Positions 35,138-46,872 of a DNA stretch of 64,000 bases are shown piece by piece. Numbering within the stretch: the stretch's first letter is position 1; each line of letters starts with the position of its first letter. This DNA is from Epiperipatus broadwayi (Eukaryota > Onychophora > Udeonychophora > Euonychophora > Peripatidae), in assembly GCA_028023455.1 (NCBI GenBank), contig JAQFVV010012400.1:14329748-14393747 (forward strand). Reading direction: 5' to 3'. The position numbers and the translations under genes are program-made. The notes beneath the pieces were generated by a model. The model was not told the origin of the DNA, searched no databases, and saw nothing but the letters and a program-made list of their open reading frames with translations.

Positions 35138-36781
35138 TGGAAAATTTATTTACTGTGATCAGAATGGATGATGATGATGGTTTGTGCAGACTAGACTCAG
35201 GGAGAAACAAGAGTTCTTAAAATTGTTTAGACAATTGAGAAATAAAAGCACCAAGACAAACGTCAGCCAAATTAAGTTTAAACATATTTAAAAAGTTTTA
35301 TTTAAGAGAAAATAAATTGTGAAGTATCAGTTTATGATACAATAAATAGGATTAGCTCAGGCGTGTACCAGAAAGACTAAACGCAAAGCTCTGGCAGACC
35401 GACTGATCTTCCAATAACAAATTATAAAGGGAGGAAGCAAATTTCATTCAGCAGAGGATTCACCCAAACATTGGTTTTCCCATTCAGATATTTAAACAAT
35501 ACGTTCTTGAAATAAATCAACGAAACCAGCGCCAGCAAGCTTTCCAAGGCCTGAAAAATGTGTCGGACCATGAATGTCATATGTCAGTAGAAGCAGAAGC
35601 TGCACTTATTATTACGTTTAAAATAAAGGTGATTGATTTACCTCAAGAACAACCAAAAAATATGATTGAAAATGAAAGGAAAACAATTAAAACTGGTGAA
35701 TCCCAACCAAACGATCGGCGAAAACTACTCTAAGAATCCTAATTAAAGGTCTCAATAGGAGACAAGTAAATCATTAGAAAACCAGTTATGTCTGCCCCAG
35801 CAATTAAAGAAAATGAATTACAAATAATTATAATTAAGAAATAAATTTATGAAACAAGTTCTGAGTACATGCTCTGATAAATTTAAAGCTACACGTAAAT
35901 ACAAAATAATTCTATCGGAGAGTGCACATGAGTACGAAAATACTTAAGCTTTAAATACTTTAGCAGTGAAAGTCTCTCTCACCTGTGATTTACAAAGGGA
36001 TAAATATTATCTTCCTGCTGGCGACTTATAAAATTACAAAGAAAAACAATTCGAGTTTCCGCTTTCAGAGATATAAGAAATGAAATCCCCACATGCGGAA
36101 AATTGGGACAATAAAGTCGCCAGCCAAAAGATTTTTGGAAGTTTACAAATGCGCAAACACAGTGTTTAAAATTAATTATTAGCTACTAAAATAATGACAG
36201 GTAAGCATTTAAAATACACGACTGCTAAAGCATTTATAAAAAGTTTTAGGCATAAAAATATAAAAACTCACACGTCACTCTCCAATAAACCAAAAATTGA
36301 AAGGAAACTTGGAATCTTAAAACTAAGATTCCAAGACACACTGCAAAATACAAGAAATCATAACAAATATTAAATATGAGATTACATATTGCTTAGGAAT
36401 ACAGATTTATAATTAGATTGAGCGGAGATTTAATTAAAAGAAATTTAGCCTGGGGAGAATAAAAGAAAATTTTACCTTACAGTAAAACAGAGTTCGCGTA
36501 GAGTGCGTACGTTTATTTTAGTCCATTTTCAGGTCCTTTGACAGTGGCAAGGTAGAGGCAGCGGGGTCTTCTTTATTTTAGGTGTTCATTGCAGGATTGA
36601 AGGAGAGTTGGCAGGCATGAGTCCGTCTTTTGAGTTAAACTAGCATGACATTGTTGATTATAAAACGTTATAGCAGTATATTTTGGCATCCCGGAGAAAG
36701 TGAAAATTGTTTTAATAACTGCAAATTTTGCTTTTAAAGATTAAATGTCCAAACAGCTCTGGTACGAACATTGAAGAGGTT
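35138..36781 (+). repeat. Block Y, left arm of the 1.63-kb inverted repeat
   Basis: It pairs with 39561-41191 in inverted orientation with scattered substitutions (for instance GGGAGGAAGC against the complement of GCTTTCTCTC near 35440/40890). The outer end is TGGAAAATTTATTTACTG. Confidence 0.85.
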
Positions 36782-37332
36782 AATCTGAATTAATATTGGA
36801 ACTACTAAGCTGAACTAATCACTTTGATGGACTGCTGACTTAATCTCTCTAGGATAGAATAGAATAGACTAGCTCATGAAATTTTTGGTGTTATTTATAC
36901 CTCCACTCGATTTCCCATGAAAACTAACCTTGTTGTTGAATTCTACGCCTAAGGCAGGGCAAATATTAATCTCCAGCTCAATCTAATCTAAGAATTCTAC
37001 CCAGGTATTATAAAAAAAAAAAAACACAATTAAATATCCGCTTTTAGAATGAGTTTACAATAATTAAAATAAAATAACAGGAATGTAACTAGCTAGCCAG
37101 CTTGTTTTTAATCAAATTGATTTTTTAAAAAAAGTAAAAACAAGCAGTATAAGAAAACTATTTTAAAAACCTTAAAACTATCTAATTTAAATATAAACGA
37201 GTAGGTGTTTTAATATGCGTACTCTTTTTAAATAATAATAATAAAAAAATTTAACATTAGATAAGATTTAACAAAAATTAAGTTTTTAATTTTGGCAGTA
37301 AAATCCTTGAATCGGATATCAATCCAGTTCAA
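36780..37332 (+). repeat. Block X, left copy
   Basis: 553 bp, about 95% identical to 41219-41769 in the same orientation, starting TTAATCTGAATTAATATTGG and ending near CAATCCAGTTCAA. Confidence 0.85.
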
Positions 37333-37666
37333 CTGCCTCAATGCGTGATCAAAAAAAAAAAACATTCCTGTAACTTTTTTTTTTTTTAAACTATAAACAT
37401 TTTAAAAACTATCCCTAGAAATTTGGCTGAACGTTTGCCTCGCACTCAGAAAAACAAAACAATATTTCATTTCAAACATTTATCTATTCTCATAAATCCT
37501 TAACAAAATCTTTTTTTTTTCTTAAAAACAATCCGTCTGATTGCTAAACGCTGAACCTTTAACTTTTGTCCGGCAGTTCTTTTACTCCTTTTACTAACTT
37601 ACTGAAATAAGTTCCTTTTTCTTTCTTATATTTTACTTGTCTAGAATTTACGATTTTGTCTCTTTC

Positions 37667-38512
37667 TCATTCTGTTCTCTTTTCTAGCGTATATACCTGA
37701 ATCTTTTTCTTAACGAAACTTCCTAATTCTTCATCCTTTCCTACTTTATTTTCAAGCATATCAACACTAGTAAAGGGAAAAATTTTATCTTCTACCCATT
37801 TTTCGAACGTTTTAAATAAGATTGTTCTATAGATGGATTCTATTTCAGCTTTAAAATCATATTTCTTAATCTTTCTTTTAACTCTTTTTTTCTTTTCGAA
37901 TTCATATTCAAAACAATTAATTATAAAAACCCATTTATTTTTAATTTCACGCTGAGACTCTTTTACCTGATTTTCTGTCTTTACCTTATAACTTTCTTTT
38001 ATTTCTTTATCTACATTTTCTAGATTATCCATCATACTTTTTATTTGTACCCCATCTGTGCTTATTTCTAACTTTATTTCCATTTTCTCTGTCCTAACAC
38101 TATCCTGTGCTACCTTAATTTCTATATCTTTTATAACGTCTACTTTTTCTACTTCCTGACTCTCTTTACTCAACTCATTTTTCAAATTCTTTTCCATCTC
38201 AACTTCTTTTTCTACTTCCTGAGTTTCTTCTACTCTTTCCATTATTTCTCTTCTCATTTCTTTCATTTCCCTAATCATTTCTTCCTTTATTGTCTGCTGG
38301 CCCTGCTTAACTTCACTAATTTCCCCCTTTATTTCCACTTTAAACCCTGTCATCATTGCTTGCTGACTTTTCATTTTTATTACCAACTTCATCAACATCT
38401 TCATCATCATCTGTGACTCACTCTCTTCTTTTTCCACAATTTGATGGTTTTTGAATGAGACAGGGCTTTCTTCTACACATGCCGCCCTGTCACCTTCTTC
38501 TTTAACTTCCAT
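37667..38512 (-). CDS. gag-like Glu/Lys-rich coiled-coil protein of the rearranged element
   Basis: A 281-codon intact frame starts at Met 38512. Residues 1-30 are acidic and neutral; residues 30-200 are Glu/Lys/Met/Val-rich with heptad-like spacing (MMMKMLMKLVIKMK, GEISEVKQGQQTIKEEM, REMKEMRREIMERVEE). The last 80 residues contain a more globular FEKWVEDKIFPFTSVDMLENKVG segment. Long coiled coils of this style start the gag proteins of many invertebrate LTR elements, and the N-terminal style resembles the gag at 8099-8863. No capsid signature, protease or polymerase follows before the LTR at 37332. The function is therefore inferred from position and composition only. An alternative is a host-type coiled-coil protein captured in the element. 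Confidence 0.5.
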   Translation of the reverse strand: MEVKEEGDRAACVEESPVSFKNHQIVEKEESESQMMMKMLMKLVIKMKSQQAMMTGFKVEIKGEISEVKQGQQTIKEEMIREMKEMRREIMERVEETQEVEKEVEMEKNLKNELSKESQEVEKVDVIKDIEIKVAQDSVRTEKMEIKLEISTDGVQIKSMMDNLENVDKEIKESYKVKTENQVKESQREIKNKWVFIINCFEYEFEKKKRVKRKIKKYDFKAEIESIYRTILFKTFEKWVEDKIFPFTSVDMLENKVGKDEELGSFVKKKIQVYTLEKRTE

Positions 38513-39560
38513 TTTTACACAAGACTAAATCGCTATCCAAACTTTTTTTTAAAAAAAAAAAAACAAAATCTAAAAGCAAATAAAACACTTTATTTATGCA
38601 AGAAGATAACGAACTATTTTTACCACTTTTAAACTCGAAACACTCAATCTATTCTGATCGCAGAGGGGGATTTAGATATAAAGGTTATAGAGTTGACAAA
38701 GATTATGTTGTGGAAATGGGATAGAGCAGATTATGGGTAAATTTAGAGTGGGGAATGTAAAATAAAGTGGCTAACAGGTTTACCTGCGCATAATTGCTGA
38801 GATATTCTTGACTTCATTTAACCTTTGTGATGAAGCTTACGAGACCTTTCGTTGACGATTGACGTCACTCTAATTCCGTTATTTTTAATGCTAGGATAGT
38901 CGTTTTATAGTCAATAGTTAGATTTTTAAAAGTTCTGTAAGATGCTGCCCTCTTTTGAATTATTTTACAAGTAAAAAATCAATATAAATGCCCAAATATG
39001 TCAAAGAATAGCAAAGCTCCGCCTTCTCTTGAATCTTATTGGCTGTGTAAATTTTGACAACAAAGAAAATGGCTGCCAAAAAGTAAAGAGTTACGTTCGT
39101 ATTTTGTTTTATTTTGAAAATGATAAATGAATGTTTTTTTGAGTAATTTTGATGAATTATAAACAATTTTGATAAAACAGGCTAAAAATACAATTATTTC
39201 AGAAAAATATTTAAGATTTTAGCAAAAAAAATATTTACTTTTCCATAACGTAAAAGTGAAAAAAAAAAAAATTTACGTCAGCAACTCTTTTTAATTGGAT
39301 TACTATATTTCACTTTACATTTGCCACTACAAAATATTTCTACAATAAATAAATAGAAATTTATTTTTGAAAACACTTTCGTTCACTTTCATAACCTGAC
39401 AAATTATTAATATACTTTTTACAAACGAAACTAAAGTAAATATCATATTAAAAGATAAATATATTTTAACAATTGACTGTCTTCAGTTTGTGAGTTGGCC
39501 AATTAAAAGCTTTGATTTTTACCTCAGATGACCAGTAATATAATTAGCAGTTAAAAGGTT

Positions 39561-41191
39561 AACCTCTTCAACGTTCATACCAGAGCCATTTGGACATTTA
39601 ATCTTTAAAAGCAAAATTTGCAGTTATTAAAACAATTTTCACTTTCTCCGGGATGCCAAAATATACTGCTATACGTTTTATAATCAACAATGTCATGCTA
39701 GTTTAACTCAAAAGACGGACTCATGCCTGCCAACTCTCCTTCAATCCTGCAATGAACACCTAAAATAAACAAGACCCCACTGCCTCTACCATGCCACTGT
39801 CAAAGGACCTGAAAATGGACTAAAATAAACATGCGCACTCTGTTTACTTTAAGGTAAAATTTTCTTTTATTCTTCCCAGGGTAAATTTCTTTTAATTAAA
39901 TCTCAGCTCAATCTAATTATAAATCTGTATTCCTAAGCAATATGTAATCTCATATTTAATATTTGTTGTGATTTCTTGTATTTTGCAGTGTGTCTTGGAA
40001 TCTTAGTTTTAAGATTCCAAGTTTGCTTTCAATTTTTGGTTTATTGGAGAGTGACGTGTGAGTTTTTATATTTTTATGCCTAAATTTTTTTATAAATGCT
40101 TTAGCAGTCGTGTATTTTAAATGCTTACCTGTCGTTATTTTAGTAGCTAATAAATTAATTTTAAACACTGTGTTTGCGCTTTTGCAAACCTCCAAAAATC
40201 TTTTGGCTGGCGACTTTAGTGTCCCAATTTTCCGCATGTGGGGATTTCATTTCTTATATCTCTGAAAGCGGAAACTCGAATTGTTTTTCTTTGTAATTTT
40301 ATAAGTCACCAGCAGGAAGATAATATTTATCCCTTTGTAAATCACAGGTGAGAGAGACTTTCACTGCTAAAGTATTTAAAGCTTACGTATTTTCGTACTC
40401 ATGTTCACTCTCCGATAGAATTATTTTGTATTTACATGTAGCTTTAAATTTATCAGAGCGTGTACTCAGAACATGTATCATAAATTTATTTCTTAATTAT
40501 AATTATTGTAATTCATTTTCTTTAATTGCTGGGTTGCTGGGGCAGACGTAACTGGTTTTCTAATAATTTACTTGTCTCCTATTGAGACCTTTAATTAGGA
40601 TTCTTAGAGTAGTTTTCGCCGATCGTTTGGTTGGGATTCACCAGTTTTAATTGTTTTCCTTTCATTTTCAATCATATTTTTCGGTTGTTCTTGAGGTAAA
40701 TCAATCACCTTTATTTTAAACGTAATAATAGGTGCAGCTTCTACCGACATATGACATTCGTGGTCCGATATATTTTTCGGGCCTTGGAAAGCTCGCCGGC
40801 GCTGGTTTCGTTGATTTATTTCAAGAACATATTGTTTAAATATCTGAATGGGAAAACCAATGTTTGGGTGAATCCTCTGCTGAATGAAATTTGCTTTCTC
40901 TCTTTATAATTCGTTATTGGAAGATCAGTCGGTCTGCCAGAGCTTTGCGTTTAATCTTTCTGGTACACACCTGAGCTAATCCTATTTATTCTGTCATAAA
41001 CTAATACTTCACAATTTATTTTCTCTTAAATAAAACTTTTTAAATATGTTTAAACTTAATTTGGCTGACATTTGTCTTGGTGCTTTTATTTCTCAATTGT
41101 CTAAACAATTTTAAGATCTCTTGTTTCATTGAGTCTAGTTGGCACAAACCATCATCATCATCCATTCTGATCACAGTAAATAAATTTTCCA
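39561..41191 (-). repeat. Block Y, right arm (inverted)
   Basis: Inverted partner of 35138-36781. It ends exactly at the LTR-like terminus AAATTTTCCA at 41191. A 93-codon frame at 39956-40237 lies inside, but the left arm has a stop early in the same frame, so it is unlikely to be coding. Confidence 0.85.
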
Positions 41192-41218
41192 TGTGATGTG
41201 ATGTATTATGGCTTCTCC

Positions 41219-41769
41219 TTAATCTGAATTAATATTGGAACTACTAAGCTGAACGAATCACTTTGACGGACTGCTGACTTAATCTCTCTAGGATAGAATA
41301 GAATAGACTAGCTCATGAAATTTTTAGTGTTATTTATACTCCACTCGATTTCCTGTGAAAACTAGCCTTGTTGTTGAATTTTACGCTTAAGGCAGGGCAA
41401 ATATTAATCTCCAGCTCAATCTAATCTAAGAATTCTACCCAGGGATTATAAAAATAAAAAAACACAATTAAATCTCCACTTTTAGAATGAGTTTACAATA
41501 ATTAAAATAAAAAGCAGGAATGTAATTAGCCAGCCAGCTTGCTTTTAATCAAATTGATTTTTAAAAAAAAGTAAAAACAAGCGGTATAAGAAAACAATTT
41601 TAAAAACATTAAAACGATCATTTTAAATATAAATGAGTAGGTGTTTTAATACAGGTACTCTTTTTAAATAATAATAAATAAAAAAATTTAACATTAGATA
41701 AGATTTAACAAAAATTAAGTTTTTAATTTTGGCAGTAAAATCCTTGAATCGGATATTAATCCGGTTCAA
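41219..41769 (+). repeat. Block X, right copy
   Basis: 551-bp direct copy of 36780-37332, separated from the inverted Y arm by a 27-bp spacer (41192-41218). Confidence 0.85.
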
Positions 41770-41784
41770 TATATATATGATGGA

Positions 41785-42060
41785 CTTGAACTAAGATTTT
41801 TAAACTCTCTAGCGATCTATTTTATGCAACCAATACACATGACCACATTCATGTGAAAAAGATAAAGGATCTCCAATACATATATTTCATGTTGAACCAG
41901 CACCCATCAGTTGGTCTAGATCACCATCTCCCACACATATATATAATCAGTGCTCAGTTTATATTAAGATAGGAAATCTTCAAACTTTAATGGATAAGCT
42001 TCAGTCTTCTCCACTCCTCAACTCTTCAGCCATCCATATTGAAAATCCAAAGATGGAATA
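41785..42060 (-). repeat. Family A repeat, half copy
   Basis: It runs from GATGGACTTGAACTAAG through ACACATGACCACA, AACCAGCACCCATCAG and TATATATAATCAGTGCTCAG to AAGATAGGAAATC, matching the complement of the right arm of the copy at 20.3-20.7 kb. Confidence 0.65.
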
Positions 42061-42239
42061 CTCAAAGCCCTTGCTGATGCCAATATTATTGTCATACCTG
42101 TGTTGACCTTAAATCATTCTGAGCCCTCATACATACGACTTTAATATGACCATTTAGAGAAGGATGGGCAGAATACAGGCTGAATATGCAATATTTAAAT
42201 ACATGTATATTTTCTATACAAATTTTTAATATAATTATA

Positions 42240-42830
42240 AAAATTCAGCCATTCAAACTGCCTATAGCTATCCAATCTAAGACATTCGATACACCTGACC
42301 ACATAATATGAAAAAAATAAATGATCTCCAATATATTTATCTCATGCTGAACCAGAACTTATCAGTTGATCAGATCACCATCTCCCACACATATATATAA
42401 TCAGTGCTCAGTTTATATTAAGATAGGAAATCTTCAAACTAAAGCTACAATCTTCTCCATCTCTTCAGCCATCCATATCATTGAAAATTCAGAGACCATA
42501 TTAAGATCACACATCTTAATGGACAAGCTTCATTCTTCTCTGCTCTCCAACTTTTACAATAATATGGATGACTAAAGAGTTTGAGACTGGAAAAGATTGA
42601 AGCTTGTCCTTTATTCGCTATCTTAATATAAAGTGACCACTGATTATATATATGTGTGTGTGAAATGGTGATCTGGACCAACTGGTAAGTGCTGGTTCAG
42701 CATGAGATAAGTATATTGGAGATCATTTATCTTTTCCACATGTGTGTGGTCATGTGTATCAGTTGTATAATATAGATTGGATAACTGTAGGGAGTTTGAA
42801 AGTCTGAGTTCAAGTCCCTTATAATTACAT
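42240..42830. repeat. Family A inverted-repeat element, full copy
   Basis: The left arm (42260-42430) and right arm (42610-42825) are inverted copies sharing GACCACA, TATATATAATCAGTGCTCAG-like and CTATCTTAATATAAA blocks. The ends carry a B-box-like GAGTTCAAGTCC. No transposase is present. Confidence 0.7.
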
Positions 42831-43399
42831 TATGTTTAGTATAGAAAAAATGCAGGTATTAAATATATATATATTGCAAGAGTTCAATTAGATTTTGGAC
42901 TGGATCTTTAAAATTAAATCTCTACCCAATTCTACAAATTCTTAATCATACAAAGATTTGTAACCTATATTGTATGCAAAGACTAAGTACTGTTCTTAAA
43001 CCTTTTTCGAACCAATATATTATTATGTTCGAATCTGTTATTTTTACTTTAACGTCTTCAACTGGTTTCATCATCAATACTTCTTATACATATTGATCTA
43101 ATAAAATAATTGTTTAGTTGCTTAGGAGATCATGTAGCATTCTACTATTGGACTTGACAGGCTGAGCTTCATGTCATGAATCTTTAGCTCTTGACTTGTT
43201 ATTCTACTATTTATACAATGCTGCTAATCTAATTATTATAATAGTCTATCCTCTCAAAGAATATTATAGAAATAAAAAAAAATTAACATTTCAGAAGTAA
43301 TTACACACTTGATCTTGAAAAATTTGTTATTTGCAAAAATAGATTCAGTTCTTGAACAAATCCCTGGAATGAGTTCATTATAGTGGTGTAAAATCACTA

Positions 43400-44160
43400 T
43401 TTAGGTATCAAGAATTGTGTTTGATTAAAGAAGGAATTTTACAGCATTGTGAAAAAAAATTGAATTCCTTTGACAGATGGTAGTCAGTAATTCTGGCTTT
43501 TTACTTTGATTCAGGATTTTTTGCTTGTTTATTTGTTTTAAGAATGTCCCACAGAGTCTCGATAATAATATTTCAATTAGGCAATTGAAATACCATGAAA
43601 AATCTATGGCATCATCTTGAAATTAGGATTTAATGATGTCGGGTGACATTAGTGGAAGAATTGTCATCTTGGAAAATTACAATGTTATCAAGAAACAAAT
43701 GTTTGCATCGGCAGTTTGATTCATATATCCCAAAATGTTTAGAGTTTACAATTGTGGAATATGTGTTCACAATAATAATTAGATGAAGAAGTCTGTGTAA
43801 TATGGCTAATCAGATTATCATTGGGAAAAATAAATCTGATTGATGATAAATTTTGGTAGGAATTTATTGAGTGTAAATTCTTTTAGTGGTTAGACTAAGA
43901 GTAAGTGATTATTCATTTAATCAAACAACTATTTTCAGCTATTCATTTTTTTGTTTTTGAATTTATGATACTGCATCACATTGAAAGTCAGTTGCAGTGA
44001 AAATAATTGTTTGGCCATTAATTGGAAATTAAAGATGAATTGTTCAAGTAGATATTGGAGTATTCATATATGTTTGATCTATGCTGAGATTTGTTCCAAT
44101 ATTCTTTTTTTTTTTTTGCTACAATAATTTCTTCTGTTCTTCTTTTAGGATTGATTTAAA
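43400..44160 (-). pseudogene. Tc1/mariner-type transposase relic
   Basis: On the - strand a heavily broken translation contains VIFQDDNSSTN (second catalytic Asp block, usually VxQQDNAPxH) at about 43675, and IETLWDILKTNKQ (usually NPIENLWxxLK, with the last catalytic acid) at 43530-43560. Weak upstream similarity (ATDFQCDAVS; NPKRRTEEIIVA near 44150) is consistent. Frame changes and stops occur throughout, so it is long dead. No terminal repeats were found. Confidence 0.55.
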
Positions 44161-45135
44161 CAACAATTAGTTTTAAAAAATTTATTATCTAAATTTTAGT
44201 TAATATACATCATGTTTCTTCAGACCACTGCTAATACAACATCAAACAATTCATTATTTTTATTTAGTGGTGCTTCAGCTAATCAGGCATAATAATTTGA
44301 TTTCTTTTAAATTCAGACAAATTCAACAATTTTTTTTATGAACTTATGTAACTGACATCGACATCTTTTTATATATTCCTTCCCAATTTTTTAGCAATGG
44401 CACTGTACAAATTTTAAATGTTGCATTGATATAAATTTCTGAGCTACATGATACCAGACATTGGATGCTTTATATGGAATTTTTTCATATAAATTATCGT
44501 TTTAGCAGCCTAACTTATTGGCTAACACTACAACAGTGTAGTTTAGAGCCGTAACAGGCTGCCTAGAGGGCTATGTATCCTACGATTATGTAACAAAATA
44601 CTACGCCCATTGACTTGCGACAGTATTTCTCAAGTTAGCACAATTCAACTCTCGCTACAGACTGATTTGATGGTGACCATATTTGAAGGATGCCAAACTA
44701 TTAAAATTTCATTGTGGAAAAATTTTGAGAAAGCGTAGTGAATTTAGTATTACATATTAAGAATTGTCAGGCTGTCATGCATGCTTCCCTACGATTTTGA
44801 ACTGCATACAACTTAAAAAGGTTAGGGTTTTCAGCAGAGTTCTGCCGAGTTCATGTGCAAATGCATATTTACGCATGAATCCGTGCGAGAACAGTAAAAT
44901 GTTCAAAATTGGTTGAAGGGGGTGAATTGACAGTCACAGAAGTTGACACTGTTGTGTTTTTCCAGAAAGAGAACAAACATCCTGCCAGATGTGAAGCTAT
45001 GCGTTTGCAGGAGGAGCATGGTTTTAGTCAACTACAGGATCTGGGGAAATCCGTTGCCACTTCTGCAAGCGTACCTGGAGTCTGCATAAGGGAAGTTGGT
45101 TGAACAGCTCCAAAATCTTGTTACTTACGGCTTTG
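44161..45135. other. Unidentified stretch, GC-richer toward 45 kb
   Basis: 44161-44500 is ordinary intron. 44500-45135 has near-balanced composition and a 64-codon frame (44909-45103) without recognisable domains. It adjoins the C-rich tandem array and may belong to the same unknown repeat. Confidence 0.4.
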
Positions 45136-45139
45136 AGGC

Positions 45140-46060
45140 TCACTATTGGAGTCAAACAAACCATAACCCCCCCCCCCCTAAAAATGTTTTTTTTTAAAAC
45201 GAACTGTTTAATTAAGGCTTTTTGAAAAAGGCAAAAAATAAAGGAAGAACTTTTCACTATCATATAATGGTTTCGGTAGTGTAAATATTTTTTTAAAAAA
45301 AAAAAAACACCTCATAATAAGAAAATTAAAAACGATAATTAAAAATCAAACCAACCCCCCTCCACCCTCTAAAAACCAACTGTTGGTTTATTAAAAATGA
45401 ATTGATTAATAAAGCTTTCCAATGGAAAAAAAGCTCAAAATCAATAAAAAGTCGATAAGGAAAAAAGGCTATAATTTAAAAACAAACCAACCCCCCTCCA
45501 ATAATTCTTATATTTTGTTAATCTATCTCTTTATATGTGTTCTATATTTGAACACATTTAAAATGAATATGTAAAGTTTCCAGTACATCGACAAAAGATA
45601 CTAAAAGACGAGAATTAAAATTCAAGCCAATCCCCCTCCACCCTTTAAAAACCAACTGCTAACTGAATTGTTTATGGCTTTAAAAAAGAAGCTCAAAATC
45701 CAAAAAAGGTGATAATTTAAAAGCAAACCAACCCCCTCTACCATCTAAAAACAAAGTGGTGTTTGTTTATTAAAAGGCAAAAAAAAAAACATGAGTTTTA
45801 TGTATAGAAAGGGGTAAAAAAAAATTTTTTTTTGCCATAGTATTATGTAAAGAAACCGATAATTCAAAATCAAAAAAAAAGTTTATAATTTAAAAGCAAA
45901 CCAACCCCCCCACACACACACCCACACCATATAAAAACAAAGTGTTTGTTTATTAAAAACACAAAAAAAAAAAAAAACATACAAGTTTTATGTATAGAAA
46001 GTGAAAAAAAAAAATTTTTTGTATCTTAGTATTCTGTAAAGAAACCGAGGGCCGTGAATC
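45140..46060. repeat. C-rich degenerate tandem array
   Basis: About six to eight copies of a unit built around CAAACCAACCCCCCTCCACC, then CTAAAAACAAACTG-like and GTTTATTAAAA, spaced 90-190 bp. The last two units (about 45700-45875 and 45885-46050) form a clear 170-180-bp direct duplication ending in TCTGTAAAGAAACCGA. C runs reach about 13 bases near 45165. Confidence 0.75.
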
Positions 46061-46785
46061 GGTATATTGATGTGCATTGGGCGAAAAAGTGAGCCATCAA
46101 ACGATAGGGTTCAGTATTCATACTATTACCAATTTAATATATATTTGCCAAGTTATAAATTTAAAAAATATATTTAAATTATTAAAAAATATATCAAAAT
46201 AGGATATAGAGGAAAATTCATCACTAATAATTATAAATAATGTACAATTTTATTTAAAGTTTTATATTCACTTATAGATTGTTGTGTTGTTGTTTATAAT
46301 TAAATTATTGTAAATTATATGCCTCCCCCCTCCCAGAATTTCATTGAATATGTATAATGATAGCAAATTATCTCTATTTTAATAATAGTGTTTATGTTTA
46401 TTGTTGTTGTTATTAATGCATATTGATTAATATGAAATAATGCTAAGTATTATTATTAATGTGAAATACTGATTAATATGAAGGATATTTATATTCTGTT
46501 ATGCAAAAAAAAAAAAAGAAGAAAGATAATATTAATGAAAAATTAACTGCAAAAACATTAAAAAACTTTATTTCAACATACCAAGAAAATTCTACAACTG
46601 CTATTTTCATCCAGAGTAATATATATAGTACAGCATATTAATTATATTATTTTTTACTTTTGAACATTATTTTTTTCTATACCATTTTTTATTTGTCTGT
46701 TGCCTTTCATATTATTTCGTTCCACTGCAAAAAATAAAGAATTGCAAATTGTTAATTTATAATTGTTTACTATATGAATTTTTTT

Positions 46786-46872
46786 TTTAGACATCATAAA
46801 GAAACCATAGATTCTCTAGTGGCTTTATTAGGTTCGTCAATTCTGCCACTGCAGTCATTAATTCTATGGTTC
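46786..46872 (+). other. Bipartite hairpin of unknown role
   Basis: The outer pairing GAAACCATAGA with TCTATGGTTC and inner pairing AGTGGC with GCCACT enclose a loop with AGGTTCGTCAATTCT. It could be a decayed tRNA-like or foldback repeat. Confidence 0.35.

Larger units (their letters stand above)
35138..41769 (-). mobile_element. Rearranged LTR-type retroelement with one inverted LTR segment
   Basis: Two block types are repeated. Block Y (35138-36781) recurs inverted at 39561-41191, about 1.63 kb at roughly 95% identity. Block X (36780-37332) recurs in direct orientation at 41219-41769. Y plus X on the left would make a 2.2-kb LTR reading TGGAAAATTT...GTTCA. On the right the same two blocks are present, but Y is turned round in place, leaving a 27-bp spacer. 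Between them (37333-39560) is one gag-like frame on the - strand and no pol, so it is non-autonomous. A 25-bp sequence is shared by 35088-35112 (just outside) and 38640-38664 (internal leader). I see no target duplication. Confidence 0.65.

Noticed and set aside
37667-38512. Host coiled-coil gene (tropomyosin- or myosin-like)
   Set aside because: It lies as a single uninterrupted frame between LTR-like repeats and has no family signature; a gag-like origin is simpler.
39956-40237. 93-codon frame in the right Y arm as a gene
   Set aside because: The same frame is broken by a stop in the left arm, and the region is an LTR-like segment.
43040-43085. TGATGATGAAACC on the - strand as a ribozyme core
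   Set aside because: The spacing between the CTGA-like and GAAA boxes is too short for stem II.
44909-45103. 64-codon frame with balanced composition
   Set aside because: It is short, has no domain, start context or homologue I recognise, and sits beside a tandem repeat.
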